Below are positions 54,781 to 63,435 of a DNA stretch of 64,000 nucleotides, in pieces. How positions within the stretch are numbered: position 1 is the stretch's first letter; each line of letters begins with the position of its first letter. The DNA lies in assembly GCF_002201895.1 (NCBI RefSeq), contig NZ_CP019436.1, positions 261,456-325,455 of the forward strand, read 5' to 3'. The stretch is from Methanopyrus sp. SNP6. Lineage in GTDB: Archaea > JAADCQ01 > Methanopyri > Methanopyrales > Methanopyraceae. Position numbers and translations under genes: made by a program. The notes beneath the pieces were generated by a model that searched no databases, was not told the origin of the DNA, and worked only from the letters and a program-made list of their open reading frames with translations.

Positions 54781-55632
54781 ATGACTGTGGCTAGAGCGAT
54801 TTTCATCAAATGCGGGAACTTGGGTACCTCCATGATGATGGATATGCTGCTAGACGAGCGCGCCGACCGCGAGGATGTGGAGTTTCGGGTAGTCGGCACG
54901 TCCGTCAAGATGGATCCGGAATGCGTGGAAGCGGCTGTCGAGACGGCGCTCGACATAGCCGATGACTTCGAGCCGGATTTCGTAGTGTACGGAGGTCCGA
55001 ATCCTGCCGCTCCGGGCCCCTCCAAGGCCAGGGAAATGCTGGCGGACTCTGGGTACCCAGCGGTCATCATCGGCGACGCTCCGGGCCTTAAGGTGAAGGA
55101 CGAGATGGAGGAGCAAGGGCTCGGATACATCTTAGTTAAGCCCGATGCGATGCTCGGGGCTAGGCGGGAGTTCCTAGACCCAGTCGAAATGGCGATTTAT
55201 AACGCCGATCTTATGAAGGTGCTCGCGGCGACCGGCGTGTTCAGGGTAGTCCAGGAAGCGTTTGACGAGCTGATCGAGAAGGCTAAGGAGGGTGAGATCT
55301 CCGAGGACGATCTACCCAGGTTGATTATTAGTAGGAACACCCTACTGGAACGCGAGGAGTTCGAGAACCCGTACGCCATGGTCAAGGCCATGGCGGCCCT
55401 GGAGATCGCCGAGAACGTCGCCGACGTCTCAGTCGAAGGATGCTTCGTAGAGCAGGATAAGGAGCGTTATGTGCCGATCGTGGCGTCCGCTCATGAGATG
55501 ATGAGGAAGGCGGCGGAGCTCGCCGACGAGGCGCGCGAACTCGAGAAGTCGAGCGATGCCGTCCTCCGGACACCGCACGCTCCTGACGGGAAGATCCTGA
55601 GTAAGCGAAAGTTCATGGAAGACCCAGAGTAA
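54781..55632 (+). CDS. mtd: F420-dependent methylene-tetrahydromethanopterin dehydrogenase
   Basis: Oxidises methylene-H4MPT with F420, or reduces methenyl-H4MPT with F420H2, in CO2 reduction to methane. 283 residues starting TVARAIFIKCGNLGTSMMMD; VYGGPNPAAPGPSKAREML and KPDAMLGARREFLDPVEMAIYNAD are diagnostic. ATG 54781 with SD GAGGGGA. With Hmd it forms an H2-dependent F420-reducing cycle. Ends 20 bp inside hcgF on the other strand. Confidence 0.97.
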   Translation: MTVARAIFIKCGNLGTSMMMDMLLDERADREDVEFRVVGTSVKMDPECVEAAVETALDIADDFEPDFVVYGGPNPAAPGPSKAREMLADSGYPAVIIGDAPGLKVKDEMEEQGLGYILVKPDAMLGARREFLDPVEMAIYNADLMKVLAATGVFRVVQEAFDELIEKAKEGEISEDDLPRLIISRNTLLEREEFENPYAMVKAMAALEIAENVADVSVEGCFVEQDKERYVPIVASAHEMMRKAAELADEARELEKSSDAVLRTPHAPDGKILSKRKFMEDPE

Positions 55633-56161
55633 CTTCTTCCACCCACTCTTCTTCTAACAGCTCGTCCAGCTCGTCCCGAAAGTACGCCCGGAACACTATC
55701 AGGGAGCGTTTTATTCCTTGCAGTTGTCGTTTCCTAATTCTCTTATCAGGTTTCAACAAATTAGCGTGCACGTCCGTCCTGCCCAAGAGCGTGATCTCAC
55801 CGTCATCGAGGCAGATCGCGCCCCTGCCAATACCCGCCGTGGTGCCGATTCCGACGTCCGCTCCGGTACGCTCACGGACTGCCCTAGCCATCATGACCGC
55901 TACCTTCCTGTCGGTCTCCTCCCGGTAAGCTTTGGCACCCGACTTCGAGACCTCATCGGGTTCCGGCGGGTCTATGCCCAGAAGAGATCTCAGTCCGGAC
56001 ACAGTCGGAATGAAACACACCGCCACCACGGAGACCTTCCCTTCGAGTTCCGTACCTAGTATCTCGGATCCTAACTCGCCTGTATACCCGCTCGCGGAAG
56101 CATGGATCTCGCGACCGACGAAACCATGGGTGAAACACTCCGCGGTTGCGACCCTGATCAC
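55613..56161 (-). CDS. hcgF: HcgF, guanylylpyridinol-carboxylate thioester protein
   Basis: 182 residues from GTG with SD GGGGGA. VATAECFTHGFVGREIHASA has Cys at position 9, the residue reported to form a thioester with the guanylylpyridinol acyl group. GADVGIGTTAGIGRGAICLD is the second signature (UPF0254). Lies between mtd and hmd on the opposite strand; GGTTAAATACA at 56184-56194 on the minus strand is a likely TATA box. Confidence 0.9.
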   Translation of the reverse strand: MIRVATAECFTHGFVGREIHASASGYTGELGSEILGTELEGKVSVVAVCFIPTVSGLRSLLGIDPPEPDEVSKSGAKAYREETDRKVAVMMARAVRERTGADVGIGTTAGIGRGAICLDDGEITLLGRTDVHANLLKPDKRIRKRQLQGIKRSLIVFRAYFRDELDELLEEEWVEEVTLGLP

Positions 56162-56293
56162 CCAAGGTCCCCCACCATGACGTGTATTTAACCGTTATCA
56201 CGTTGAAGCAGTCGGTGCGCTAATTAATCTCACTACCTGTAAGGACGACGCACTGGTAAGATATGAACGCCCTAAACGACGGGGTGCCTGCGC

Positions 56294-57370
56294 ATGGTGG
56301 AGATCAACAAAGTCGCAATTTTAGGCACCGGATGTTGGAGAACCCACGCCGCGACGGGTATCACGACGTTCAAACGTGCATGTGAGGTAGCCGACGAGAC
56401 CGGCATTAAAGAGGCCGCTCTCACGCACTCCAGCGTGACGTACGCCGTCGAGCTGAAGCACCTGGCGGGCGTTGACGAGGTGGTCCTATCCGACCCCGTA
56501 TTCGATGCCGACGGCTTCACGGTCGTGGACATCGAAGAGGACTGCGGCGTGGATCTGGATGAGTTCATCGAGGCGCACCTCAAGGGCGACCCCGAAGACG
56601 TGATGCCTAAGCTAAGGGACTACGTGAATGACATCGCCGACGACGTTCCGAAGCCGCCCGAGGGCGCCATCCACTTCCTGAGCCCCGATGAGATGGAGGA
56701 CAAGCTCGACATCGTTGTGACCACAGACGACGCGGAGGCCGTCGAGGACGCGGACATGATCATCTCCTGGTTGCCCAAGGGCGGCGTTCAGCCCGACATC
56801 TTCAAGAAGATCATCGACAACATCCCGGAAGGCTGTATCGTGGCCAACACCTGCACGATTCCGACGCGACAGTTCAAGGAGATGTTCGAAGACCTGGGCC
56901 GCGACGACCTACAGGTGACCTCCTACCATCCAGCGACCGTGCCGGAGCATAAGGGCCAGGTATTCGTGGCGGAGGGTTACGCGGACGAGGAGGTCGTCGA
57001 GGCCGTCTACGAGATAGGTGAGAAGGCCCGTGGACTGGCGTTCAAGGTCCCGGGTTACCTGCTGGGCCCGGTGTGCGACATGGCCAGCGCTGTCACGGCG
57101 ATCGTGTACGCCGGTCTGCTAACGTTCAGAGATGCATGTACCGACATTCTAGGAGCCCCAGTGGACTTCACCCAGAACATGGCCGTAGAAGCGCTGAAGA
57201 TGATGGCAAAGTTCATGGAGGAGGAGGGTCTGGACAAACTGGAGGAGGCTCTGGACCCGGCAGCACTCACGAACACGGCCGACTCGATGAATTTCGGCCC
57301 GCTGGCGGACACGGAAATCCTGCCGAAGGCCCTAGAAGTCCTGGAGGAGTACTCGAAGAAGGCAGAGTAA
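56294..57370 (+). CDS. hmd: [Fe]-hydrogenase, H2-forming methylene-H4MPT dehydrogenase
   Basis: Reduces methenyl-H4MPT with H2 directly, using the iron-guanylylpyridinol cofactor and no Fe-S cluster. 358 residues. N-terminal Rossmann domain VAILGTGCWRTHAATGITTF with His18 (equivalent to catalytic His14 of Methanocaldococcus), iron-ligand Cys187 in CIVANTCTIPT, YHPATVPEHKGQ, and the C-terminal helical dimer domain FKVPGYLLGPVCDMASAVTA. ATG with SD GGGGTGC. The hcg genes follow on the same strand. Confidence 0.98.
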   Translation: MVEINKVAILGTGCWRTHAATGITTFKRACEVADETGIKEAALTHSSVTYAVELKHLAGVDEVVLSDPVFDADGFTVVDIEEDCGVDLDEFIEAHLKGDPEDVMPKLRDYVNDIADDVPKPPEGAIHFLSPDEMEDKLDIVVTTDDAEAVEDADMIISWLPKGGVQPDIFKKIIDNIPEGCIVANTCTIPTRQFKEMFEDLGRDDLQVTSYHPATVPEHKGQVFVAEGYADEEVVEAVYEIGEKARGLAFKVPGYLLGPVCDMASAVTAIVYAGLLTFRDACTDILGAPVDFTQNMAVEALKMMAKFMEEEGLDKLEEALDPAALTNTADSMNFGPLADTEILPKALEVLEEYSKKAE

Positions 57371-57413
57371 GCCCCTTTACTTTCCCACAACAGTCCCTTT
57401 CCAGGGGAGCTCG

Positions 57414-58166
57414 TTGAAGGAGCCGGGAATAACTGATCTCACGGAGACAGTTCGGTCACGTCCGTTCTGGGACGTCGTCAAAGAAATCGGGTTAGCTAAG
57501 GCCGAGGAAATCGCCGAAGTTGTTCCGGAAGGTTCCCGGGTACTCGTGTTGGGAGCGTACCTGACGGGAATCTTCGTGGCAGAGCTCCTCTCGGAGGAGC
57601 ATGAAATCACTGTCCTGGATCCCGAACCCGCGCTTCGGAAGATCTTACCCTCGGGTGTGAGGTTCAGGGCAAGTCGAGTACCTCCTCCCGGACGCTACGA
57701 CGTCGTGATAGATTTGACGGGATTAGGCGGAACGAACCACCGGGCGCTACGTAGACTGAACCCCGACGTACTCGTGGTGGAAAACCCGGCCGGAAACATG
57801 AACGACCCTCGAATCGAGGAGTACAACGACACCGAAGAGCGTCTGGAGGCCGGGAAAGAATCCTACGAGCTCCGACTGTTCGACGCCCCGTTCGAGGCCA
57901 AGACCTCCGGCACGTTCACACTTTCCGTGAGGGCCGTACGTGAGGCTGCGAACAGGCTGGAACGCCATTACGGTGTCCTTTACGCCGTCCCGGGCGCGGT
58001 TAACCTCGAACGATGGACCTTCAGGCTGAGGAGACCCGAGGAGGGAGTCGAGCGAGCTCGAGAGAAACCGGCAGTGACGGTATCGCAGCTCACCGGTTCC
58101 TCGGACCCGGACGAGGTCATCGGGGAAGTCCTTGATGAGATCCTCTTCGAAATCCGTGAGCGTTGA
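57414..58166 (+). CDS. hcgC: HcgC, pyridinol C-methyltransferase
   Basis: 250 residues from TTG. VLVLGAYLTGIFVAELL is a Rossmann-like SAM-binding loop, DVVIDLTGLGGTNHRALRRL and VVENPAGNMNDPRIEEYNDT are family motifs. HcgC uses SAM to methylate C3 of the pyridinol ring. Starts 43 bp after hmd; the next gene starts 32 bp before its stop, so translation is coupled. Confidence 0.88.
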   Translation: MKEPGITDLTETVRSRPFWDVVKEIGLAKAEEIAEVVPEGSRVLVLGAYLTGIFVAELLSEEHEITVLDPEPALRKILPSGVRFRASRVPPPGRYDVVIDLTGLGGTNHRALRRLNPDVLVVENPAGNMNDPRIEEYNDTEERLEAGKESYELRLFDAPFEAKTSGTFTLSVRAVREAANRLERHYGVLYAVPGAVNLERWTFRLRRPEEGVERAREKPAVTVSQLTGSSDPDEVIGEVLDEILFEIRER

Positions 58167-58896
58167 AGACGTTCTGGGAACCCTTGAGGAACTGGCACCG
58201 TTCGATCTAGCCGTCGAAGGGGATGAGGTAGGTCTCGTCGCCGGGGATCCCTCCGACTCCGTGGACCGTGTGGTAGTATGCCTAGACCTCACACCTCGGC
58301 TCGTTCGTCGGCTGTCCTCCGAAACACTCGTGATATCACACCACCCCGTCCCCGAACCTCTGCTCGAACGCGTACGATCCCCTGTGATCGTGTTTCATTC
58401 GAACTGGGATGTAGCTCGAGCCGCGGAGGCCCTAGCCGAATGGTTAGGGCTAGAAGATGTCCGTAAGCCGGATCCGCTAGCCGCCGAAGGCAGGTTCGAC
58501 GGTACGCTCGAGTACCTGTTGTCAAGGGTTGAGGACGTTCTTAGCCCTCCGGAAATACGAGTAGTCGCCGCGAAAAACCGCATACGCGACGTGATCGTGG
58601 TCCCCGGGTTTGGACTATCCACGGAACGTTTCGTTCGTCTCGCGGTAAAGGAAGGAGCTGACGCTGTCGTCTCCGGTGATCTGACCCACCGAACGGCCAT
58701 CGTAGCCCGTGTTCTCGATGTGGCTTGTGTGGATGCCACTCATGCACGTACCGAGCTGCCCGGGTTGAAGGAACTCTCGGAGGAACTCTCGAAGCGCTTG
58801 CAGGTGCGGGTGGAGCTGAGGCCACCCGAGCATCCGGTGGGGGACCACTATCATGCGTTTCAAAGACGCACTGCGCGAAGTCAGGATGGATCGTGA
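58135..58896 (+). CDS. hcgD: HcgD, NIF3-like metal-binding protein
   Basis: 253 residues. NIF3-type metal ligands: LVISHHPVPEPLL near residue 65 and VDATHARTELPG near 205, with FGLSTERFVRLAVKEGADAV between. HcgD is proposed to deliver iron for the FeGP cofactor. ATG 58135 with SD GGGGA inside hcgC (TTG 58132 is adjacent). Overlaps hcgC by 32 bp and hcgA by 44 bp. Confidence 0.87.
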   Translation: MRSSSKSVSVEDVLGTLEELAPFDLAVEGDEVGLVAGDPSDSVDRVVVCLDLTPRLVRRLSSETLVISHHPVPEPLLERVRSPVIVFHSNWDVARAAEALAEWLGLEDVRKPDPLAAEGRFDGTLEYLLSRVEDVLSPPEIRVVAAKNRIRDVIVVPGFGLSTERFVRLAVKEGADAVVSGDLTHRTAIVARVLDVACVDATHARTELPGLKELSEELSKRLQVRVELRPPEHPVGDHYHAFQRRTARSQDGS

Positions 58897-59923
58897 GTTG
58901 GCGGATATCGAAGCCATCGTCCGCTTACTCTCCGCTAAATCGGTTCGGGTACATGACCTGTTCCGAGCCGCCCTGAGCGAGAAACTCCACCATCGCGGAG
59001 AGCTGGTAAAGCTCACGTCAACAATACACGTAACCAATGAGTGCCGTATCCGGCCGAGATGTGCGTACTGCGGCTTCGCCTCGGGAGCATCCCCGGAGGG
59101 CTACTTCAAGGGATTTACACGGAGCTACGAGGAGATCGCGGAGGCCGCGAAAGCCATCGAGAAATCGGGAATCACACGCATCAGCTGTTCGGGAGCCTAT
59201 CGTGGAGACGGAGGTAAGCTGGCCGTGACCGCCGCTAGGGCGGTGAAGGAGAACACCGACCTGGAACTCCTCATCAACTTCGGTCACGACCTGTCCGAGG
59301 ATACCATAAAGGAGCTCGCGAGGTTAGGTGTGGAGACCATCTGCTGTAATTTAGAGACCACCAACAGGGAGCTGTTCGAAAGGCTGAAACCTGGAGACAG
59401 CTTCGAGGAGCGCGTCCGTGTGTGCGAGACAGTATGTCGATACGGCATTGACCTATCGAGCGGCCTTCTGGTGGGAATCGGTGAGAACTACAGGGATCGA
59501 GCCGAGCATCTGAGGTTCCTCGCGAAGTTCGAAACCCTCGCGGAAATACCCGTTATGGGGTTTAACCCGTATCCCGGTACGCCGATGGAACACGTACCCC
59601 GTTGTTCGCTGATGGAGCAGGCGAAGGTCATGGCCGTAGCCAGGCTGATGTACCCCGACTTGATGATCACCGCCCCAACACCGACCGTGGGACCGGAGGA
59701 GGTTGAGGTGGCACTAATGGCGGGTGCCGACAACCTGGCGACCGTGATACCGGACAACCATCCGCACGAGGTTAAGGGTGTCGGAAACCCGAGAACTGGT
59801 AACCTGGATAGGGTCGTGGAGCTCATTGAGGGGTTCGGGCTGGAGCCCGAGCTCAGGGGTGACCGAGCTTGCTCGACCTCCTGCACGAGGCCTGCGAATC
59901 GCTCGACGCAGCGCTCGAGCTGA
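58853..59923 (+). CDS. hcgA: HcgA, radical SAM protein for FeGP pyridinol synthesis
   Basis: 356 residues. Related to biotin synthase but with the unusual cluster motif C-R-I-R-P-R-C-A-Y-C (CX5CX2C), the known mark of HcgA. Also ISCSGAYRGDGGKL, LLVGIGENYRDRAEHL, and PVMGFNPYPGTPMEHVPRC. Believed to act in building the pyridinol skeleton. Its last 55 bp overlap hcgG, giving a probably unstructured basic tail (TRPANRSTQRSS). Confidence 0.92.
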   Translation: MRFKDALREVRMDRELADIEAIVRLLSAKSVRVHDLFRAALSEKLHHRGELVKLTSTIHVTNECRIRPRCAYCGFASGASPEGYFKGFTRSYEEIAEAAKAIEKSGITRISCSGAYRGDGGKLAVTAARAVKENTDLELLINFGHDLSEDTIKELARLGVETICCNLETTNRELFERLKPGDSFEERVRVCETVCRYGIDLSSGLLVGIGENYRDRAEHLRFLAKFETLAEIPVMGFNPYPGTPMEHVPRCSLMEQAKVMAVARLMYPDLMITAPTPTVGPEEVEVALMAGADNLATVIPDNHPHEVKGVGNPRTGNLDRVVELIEGFGLEPELRGDRACSTSCTRPANRSTQRSS

Positions 59924-61404
59924 AACGGCTGGCCTACGAGGGGAAGTTGAGCGTCGATGAGGTGATTACGGACCTAGGAGAACTAACGGATCGGGAACTT
60001 GAGACCCTTGGCGACAATCTTCGCACGTTTCCAATGGGATGTGATCTGATCGAGTTAGCCGTAGGACCCTGTGCCTCCGATTACTCACCGGATGTCCTTC
60101 TCTCGAACGCTATCCTGGCGGACCGGATGGGATTACCACTACACGTGTGCGCGTATGCGGTGGCGGACGTAGCCGAGAACTACGGGATGAGACCCATCGA
60201 GTTGTTCCGTCGCCTCGTGAGGAACGTTCGCGTGCCGGTGGACGTGGATCACATCGGAGTTCACGGTCCGATGCGGTTCCCGAGGGACATAACCGCGTGT
60301 GAAGGGACCTGTTACCTGGAAGGACCGCCGTTCAAAGAGTGTCCCAGAGGTAGAATACATCGACGGTTGATCGACAAGGAGAGACAGCAGGGAGAGGATC
60401 TAGAGGAATGGGCGGAACTGGCGGCATCGATCTGTGTGAACGTCACGGGAGAAGGAGGACAGGACGCTGAAGCCCACGCCGCTCCACTCGACGAGATGAA
60501 ACGCGTCGCCGAAACGGCCCGACACGCGGGCGCGGGTGTCGGAGCTATCCTGCACGTCGCAGACGGCGAGGACGAGTTCGCCGACGGCCTCAAAGCGGCC
60601 GTCGAGGAGGTGAAAGCGGATTACCTTGCGGTCGAAGGAGGCCCGTTCAACCGAGCCGAAGATAGACTCTCGGCCTTCCGACTGGCCGTAGTAGCATGCA
60701 GGATATTCGCGCCGGGAAAGGTCGTCTTGACCAACGGGGCTTACGAGGACGAGCTCGTCGTGGGACTGAGAGCGGGCTTGAACGGTGTCCTCTCCGGATT
60801 CCCCAAAAATCACCATGGATACATGGTCGGGTACGAACCCGGAACGGCGCGACGTGGTAAATTCGGACTCCCAAAGGTTCTCGCAATCATGCGGAAGACG
60901 ATGGGCTCAAGGTACGGGGACACCAAGGTGCCTGCCGGGTGGGAGGAACTCGAAGGGGTCACGAGGGCAGCTCTCTTCTTGGGATCCGACTTACTGTACC
61001 CACGAGATGTGGCAGGCATCCCAATCGGGGACGTTCATTGGGTAGCTACCCTCCGATCCAACGCTGCCCGTGAGTTGTCCGGCGAGGTTAAGTCCGTCGA
61101 AGACGTCGTATCGAACGTGGACGCGGGCACGGTCGCTTTGCTGGGTGGGAGGTTCCCCGCCTGGGGTCTGGCCATAGCTCTCGACGAACTCGGCGTATCC
61201 GAGATATTGATCAGCGACCTCGATGCGTGGGTGGAGAGGGTCACTGTACGGCTGCTGAACGAGGAACTCGACGCTACGGTTCATGCGATGGCTGGGGACG
61301 ACCGCAAAGCGATGAAGGAAGCCGATGTGGCGTTCGTGACCGCTGTTCTACCTAAGGTAGCGGAACGCCTAGCTGAGAGGACCGGGGCGAGAACCGTGTG
61401 CTAA
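59869..61404 (+). CDS. hcgG: HcgG, FeGP cofactor assembly protein
   Basis: 511 residues from TTG. Domains visible: an N-terminal helical and barrel-like region (GCDLIELAVGPCASDYSPDV, VPVDVDHIGVHGPMRFPRDI) with conserved Cys around CEGTCYLEGPPFKECPRG, and a C-terminal Rossmann/fibrillarin-like part (LLGGRFPAWGLAIALDELGV, EADVAFVTAVLPKVAERLA). HcgG is implicated in forming the acyl-iron part of the cofactor. Ends 7 bp into hcgB. Confidence 0.88.
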   Translation: MLDLLHEACESLDAALELKRLAYEGKLSVDEVITDLGELTDRELETLGDNLRTFPMGCDLIELAVGPCASDYSPDVLLSNAILADRMGLPLHVCAYAVADVAENYGMRPIELFRRLVRNVRVPVDVDHIGVHGPMRFPRDITACEGTCYLEGPPFKECPRGRIHRRLIDKERQQGEDLEEWAELAASICVNVTGEGGQDAEAHAAPLDEMKRVAETARHAGAGVGAILHVADGEDEFADGLKAAVEEVKADYLAVEGGPFNRAEDRLSAFRLAVVACRIFAPGKVVLTNGAYEDELVVGLRAGLNGVLSGFPKNHHGYMVGYEPGTARRGKFGLPKVLAIMRKTMGSRYGDTKVPAGWEELEGVTRAALFLGSDLLYPRDVAGIPIGDVHWVATLRSNAARELSGEVKSVEDVVSNVDAGTVALLGGRFPAWGLAIALDELGVSEILISDLDAWVERVTVRLLNEELDATVHAMAGDDRKAMKEADVAFVTAVLPKVAERLAERTGARTVC

Positions 61405-61886
61405 GGGAGACACTGCTCAAAGCCTGGCAGGAGTCATGGGAGGGCACCCGCAGGGGTGACGAGAAGCGGGAGGTCGAGAGACTCCGCGAGTACCTGACCT
61501 CGGCAGACCGGCTCGCAGTGGTAACAGGCAACGAGAACAAGCTCCGGGCTGTGAACAGGGTTCTCCGTAGGTTCGGGTTGTCTGAGGCCGAAATGGTACG
61601 TGTGCCGACGGAAATGGCGGATGCGACGCTGTGCCCCGCCATCTTCAAGGCGATCATGGGAGTTCAGGCGTCGAACGCCGACGTAGTGATCGCTAGAGGG
61701 AGGTTAGGGGTCCCGGGATCCGGAGCCATGACCGTGTTCATGGATGCGCGATGTAGGTTGCTGACGGCGGCCCTTTCTCCACCTCACGTCATCCACGAGA
61801 TGTCGGTGGAAGAGGCTATGGAGCGCGAAGTGGAGGAAGCCTTGCGGCGTCTGGGTATGAAGGAGAACACGCCCCATTTGCGTTGA
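61398..61886 (+). CDS. hcgB: HcgB, guanylyltransferase of FeGP cofactor
   Basis: 162 residues from GTG overlapping the hcgG stop. LAVVTGNENKLRAVNRVLRR, ADATLCPAIFKAIMG and VVIARGRLGVPGSGAMTVFM match HcgB, which joins GMP from GTP to the pyridinol to make guanylylpyridinol. Last gene of the hmd-hcgCDAGB run; followed by GAATCGTTACACGCATAAAC, similar to the post-tRNA elements. Confidence 0.9.
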   Translation: MLRETLLKAWQESWEGTRRGDEKREVERLREYLTSADRLAVVTGNENKLRAVNRVLRRFGLSEAEMVRVPTEMADATLCPAIFKAIMGVQASNADVVIARGRLGVPGSGAMTVFMDARCRLLTAALSPPHVIHEMSVEEAMEREVEEALRRLGMKENTPHLR

Positions 61887-61890
61887 TCTA

Positions 61891-61910
61891 GAATCGTTAC
61901 ACGCATAAAC
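61891..61910 (+). other. GAATCGTTAC...TAAAC element after the hcg operon
   Basis: Shares the AATCGTTA core with the elements behind all three tRNA genes, starting four bases after the hcgB stop. Possibly a terminator. Confidence 0.3.
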
Positions 61911-62129
61911 TCCCCAATCCCAGTGGTAAGAAAAAGTGAGTTCAGCAGAGCGAGTCCGATGTTTGAAGAATTGGTAAAGCCCCGGGCACGTTGACGTATC
62001 GAGTCATCGAAGTATCAGCCACAGTACTATTACACATCCGTTTTACTCATGCCACCACCTAATCTTTACCACGTCATCCGACCTCAAGGATCGTGGATGG
62101 TCCTGTGCCCTTCGCGCTGACCACAGGGA

Positions 62130-62400
62130 TATAATACGATGGTTTTAAATAGTTAGCGATGGACGTAGTATGTGGTGGGCATATAACGCGAGTTAGGGTG
62201 ACTCGTAAAATCCGTACACGCGATGCAGCCACTGACTCTTGTAGGTAAGTCGCCCGAAAACCGTGGTGGGAGATAGATGCCGCGGGACAGGCTGTACTGT
62301 ACCCGGCAGGAGGACCGGCCACCGCCCGGCTCGCCACGCGGACCATGTGCCGGGCGGGTTTACCCGCCGTCATCGTAGTCCGGCGGGCCGCCAATCTTTC
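62130..62400 (+). ncRNA. Possible structured RNA in 527-bp intergenic region
   Basis: Bases 61887-62413 hold no convincing gene. The left part is AT-rich; GGTTTTAAATAG at about 62143-62154 is a good TATA box on the plus strand. Downstream, GC rises and several self-complementary stretches appear, notably GGCGGG-TTTA-CCCGCC at 62353-62368 and CGGCGGGCCGCC beside it. I looked for RNase P, SRP and tRNA signatures on both strands and saw none. A new small RNA is only a possibility. Confidence 0.2.
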
Positions 62401-62413
62401 AGCCATTTCAGGT

Positions 62414-62668
62414 TCACTTCTTAAGTGCTTTCGGGAAGAACTCGCGGCGGGCCTCACGTAAGGTGATACCCTTGACGCGTGCGTACGCTTTCCTCAGTGT
62501 TTCGGCTCTTATCTCCATATGTCCTTCCTCTTCGGATATGCGTACGGCTTCACGTACGACATCTTCCAGTATATCAGGGTGGTCGTCTTCCAGCCTCTTG
62601 AGATATCGGAGTGCCAACGGGCGAACCTCGAAATCGTCAGGGATGAGATCCAGAGGCTTTAACCTCAT
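62414..62668 (-). CDS. Small helical protein, unknown function
   Basis: 84 residues, no Cys, strongly helical and charged: RPLALRYLKRLEDDHPDILEDV followed by ETLRKAYARVKGITLREAR. The pattern is loosely like small DNA-binding or PCP-red-type helical domains, but I cannot place it. Starts with an ATGA overlap of the methylthioadenosine phosphorylase stop, so it is translated from the same messenger. Confidence 0.65.
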   Translation of the reverse strand: MRLKPLDLIPDDFEVRPLALRYLKRLEDDHPDILEDVVREAVRISEEEGHMEIRAETLRKAYARVKGITLREARREFFPKALKK

Positions 62669-63435
62669 ACCTCAGCGCCCTCCAGCGCTCGGGAACATGG
62701 ACACGATCGTTCCGGTGGGATGTACTCGATACAGCGCTCAACGAGTTCCACTACCTTAGGTCTGAGCTCCTCGACCAGCTCGAACACTTCGTCGATCGTG
62801 CGGCGGCGATCGTCGATGCCTGCGGCGTAGTTGGTGCACAGGCACACGGAGGCATAGCAGATCTCGAGCTCCCTGGCGAGCACGACTTCCGGGAACCCGG
62901 TCATCCCGACGATATCACCGCCGAGCTTCCGAAAGGCACGTATCTCAGCAGGAGTTTCGAACCTGGGTCCTTCAGTGGCCACGTATATAGCGCCTTCCTT
63001 GACCGTGTACCCTAGGTCGTCCGCGGCCTTCAGTAGCGCTTCACGTAGCTCCGGACAATAGGGTTCGGTGACATCGACGTGGACGACCTTCTCGTCGTAG
63101 AACGTCGTCGGTCTGCGCTTAGTGAAGTCGAGGAAGTCCACCGGAAGGACGATGTCTCCCGGCTCGTACTCGCCGGAGTTGATCACGCCTACGGAATTCG
63201 TCGCTAATATCCGTTTCACGCCGAGCTCCCGCATCGCCCACACGATGGCTCGATAGTTGACACGGTGTGGGGGCAAATCGTGGCCCTTACCATGCCGGTT
63301 TATGAAGTATACCAGATGGTCTCCGACCCGAGTGATGTCCACGCGTACGGTGCCGTATGGCGTGAACACCGTCCGCCTGCGTTCTGGCAGACCGGGTCGG
63401 AAACCCGTACCGCCTATCACTCCTACCTCTGTCAT
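62665..63435 (-). CDS. mtnP: S-methyl-5'-thioadenosine/thioinosine phosphorylase
   Basis: 256 residues. GVIGGTGFRPGLPE, RHGKGHDLPPHRVNYRA, ATNSVGVIN, ATEGPRFETPAEIRAFRKLG and VGMTGFPEVVLARE are MTAP/PNP-family signatures. In methanogens related enzymes act on methylthioinosine after deamination, so the base preference (adenine or hypoxanthine) is open. CPCS near the end may form a disulfide. Overlaps cmk by ATGA. Confidence 0.9.
   Translation of the reverse strand: MTEVGVIGGTGFRPGLPERRRTVFTPYGTVRVDITRVGDHLVYFINRHGKGHDLPPHRVNYRAIVWAMRELGVKRILATNSVGVINSGEYEPGDIVLPVDFLDFTKRRPTTFYDEKVVHVDVTEPYCPELREALLKAADDLGYTVKEGAIYVATEGPRFETPAEIRAFRKLGGDIVGMTGFPEVVLARELEICYASVCLCTNYAAGIDDRRRTIDEVFELVEELRPKVVELVERCIEYIPPERSCPCSRALEGAEV

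Noticed and set aside
54690-55130. N-terminal extension of hcgE
   Set aside because: It is antisense to mtd; the GTG at 54689 has a strong SD and matches the family length.
62150-62400. RNase P RNA or SRP RNA
   Set aside because: None of the conserved core sequences of either RNA is visible on either strand.
62074-62457. 127-codon minus-strand frame in the 62-kb gap
   Set aside because: Overlaps the end of the 62414 gene, lacks an SD and has no protein-like pattern.
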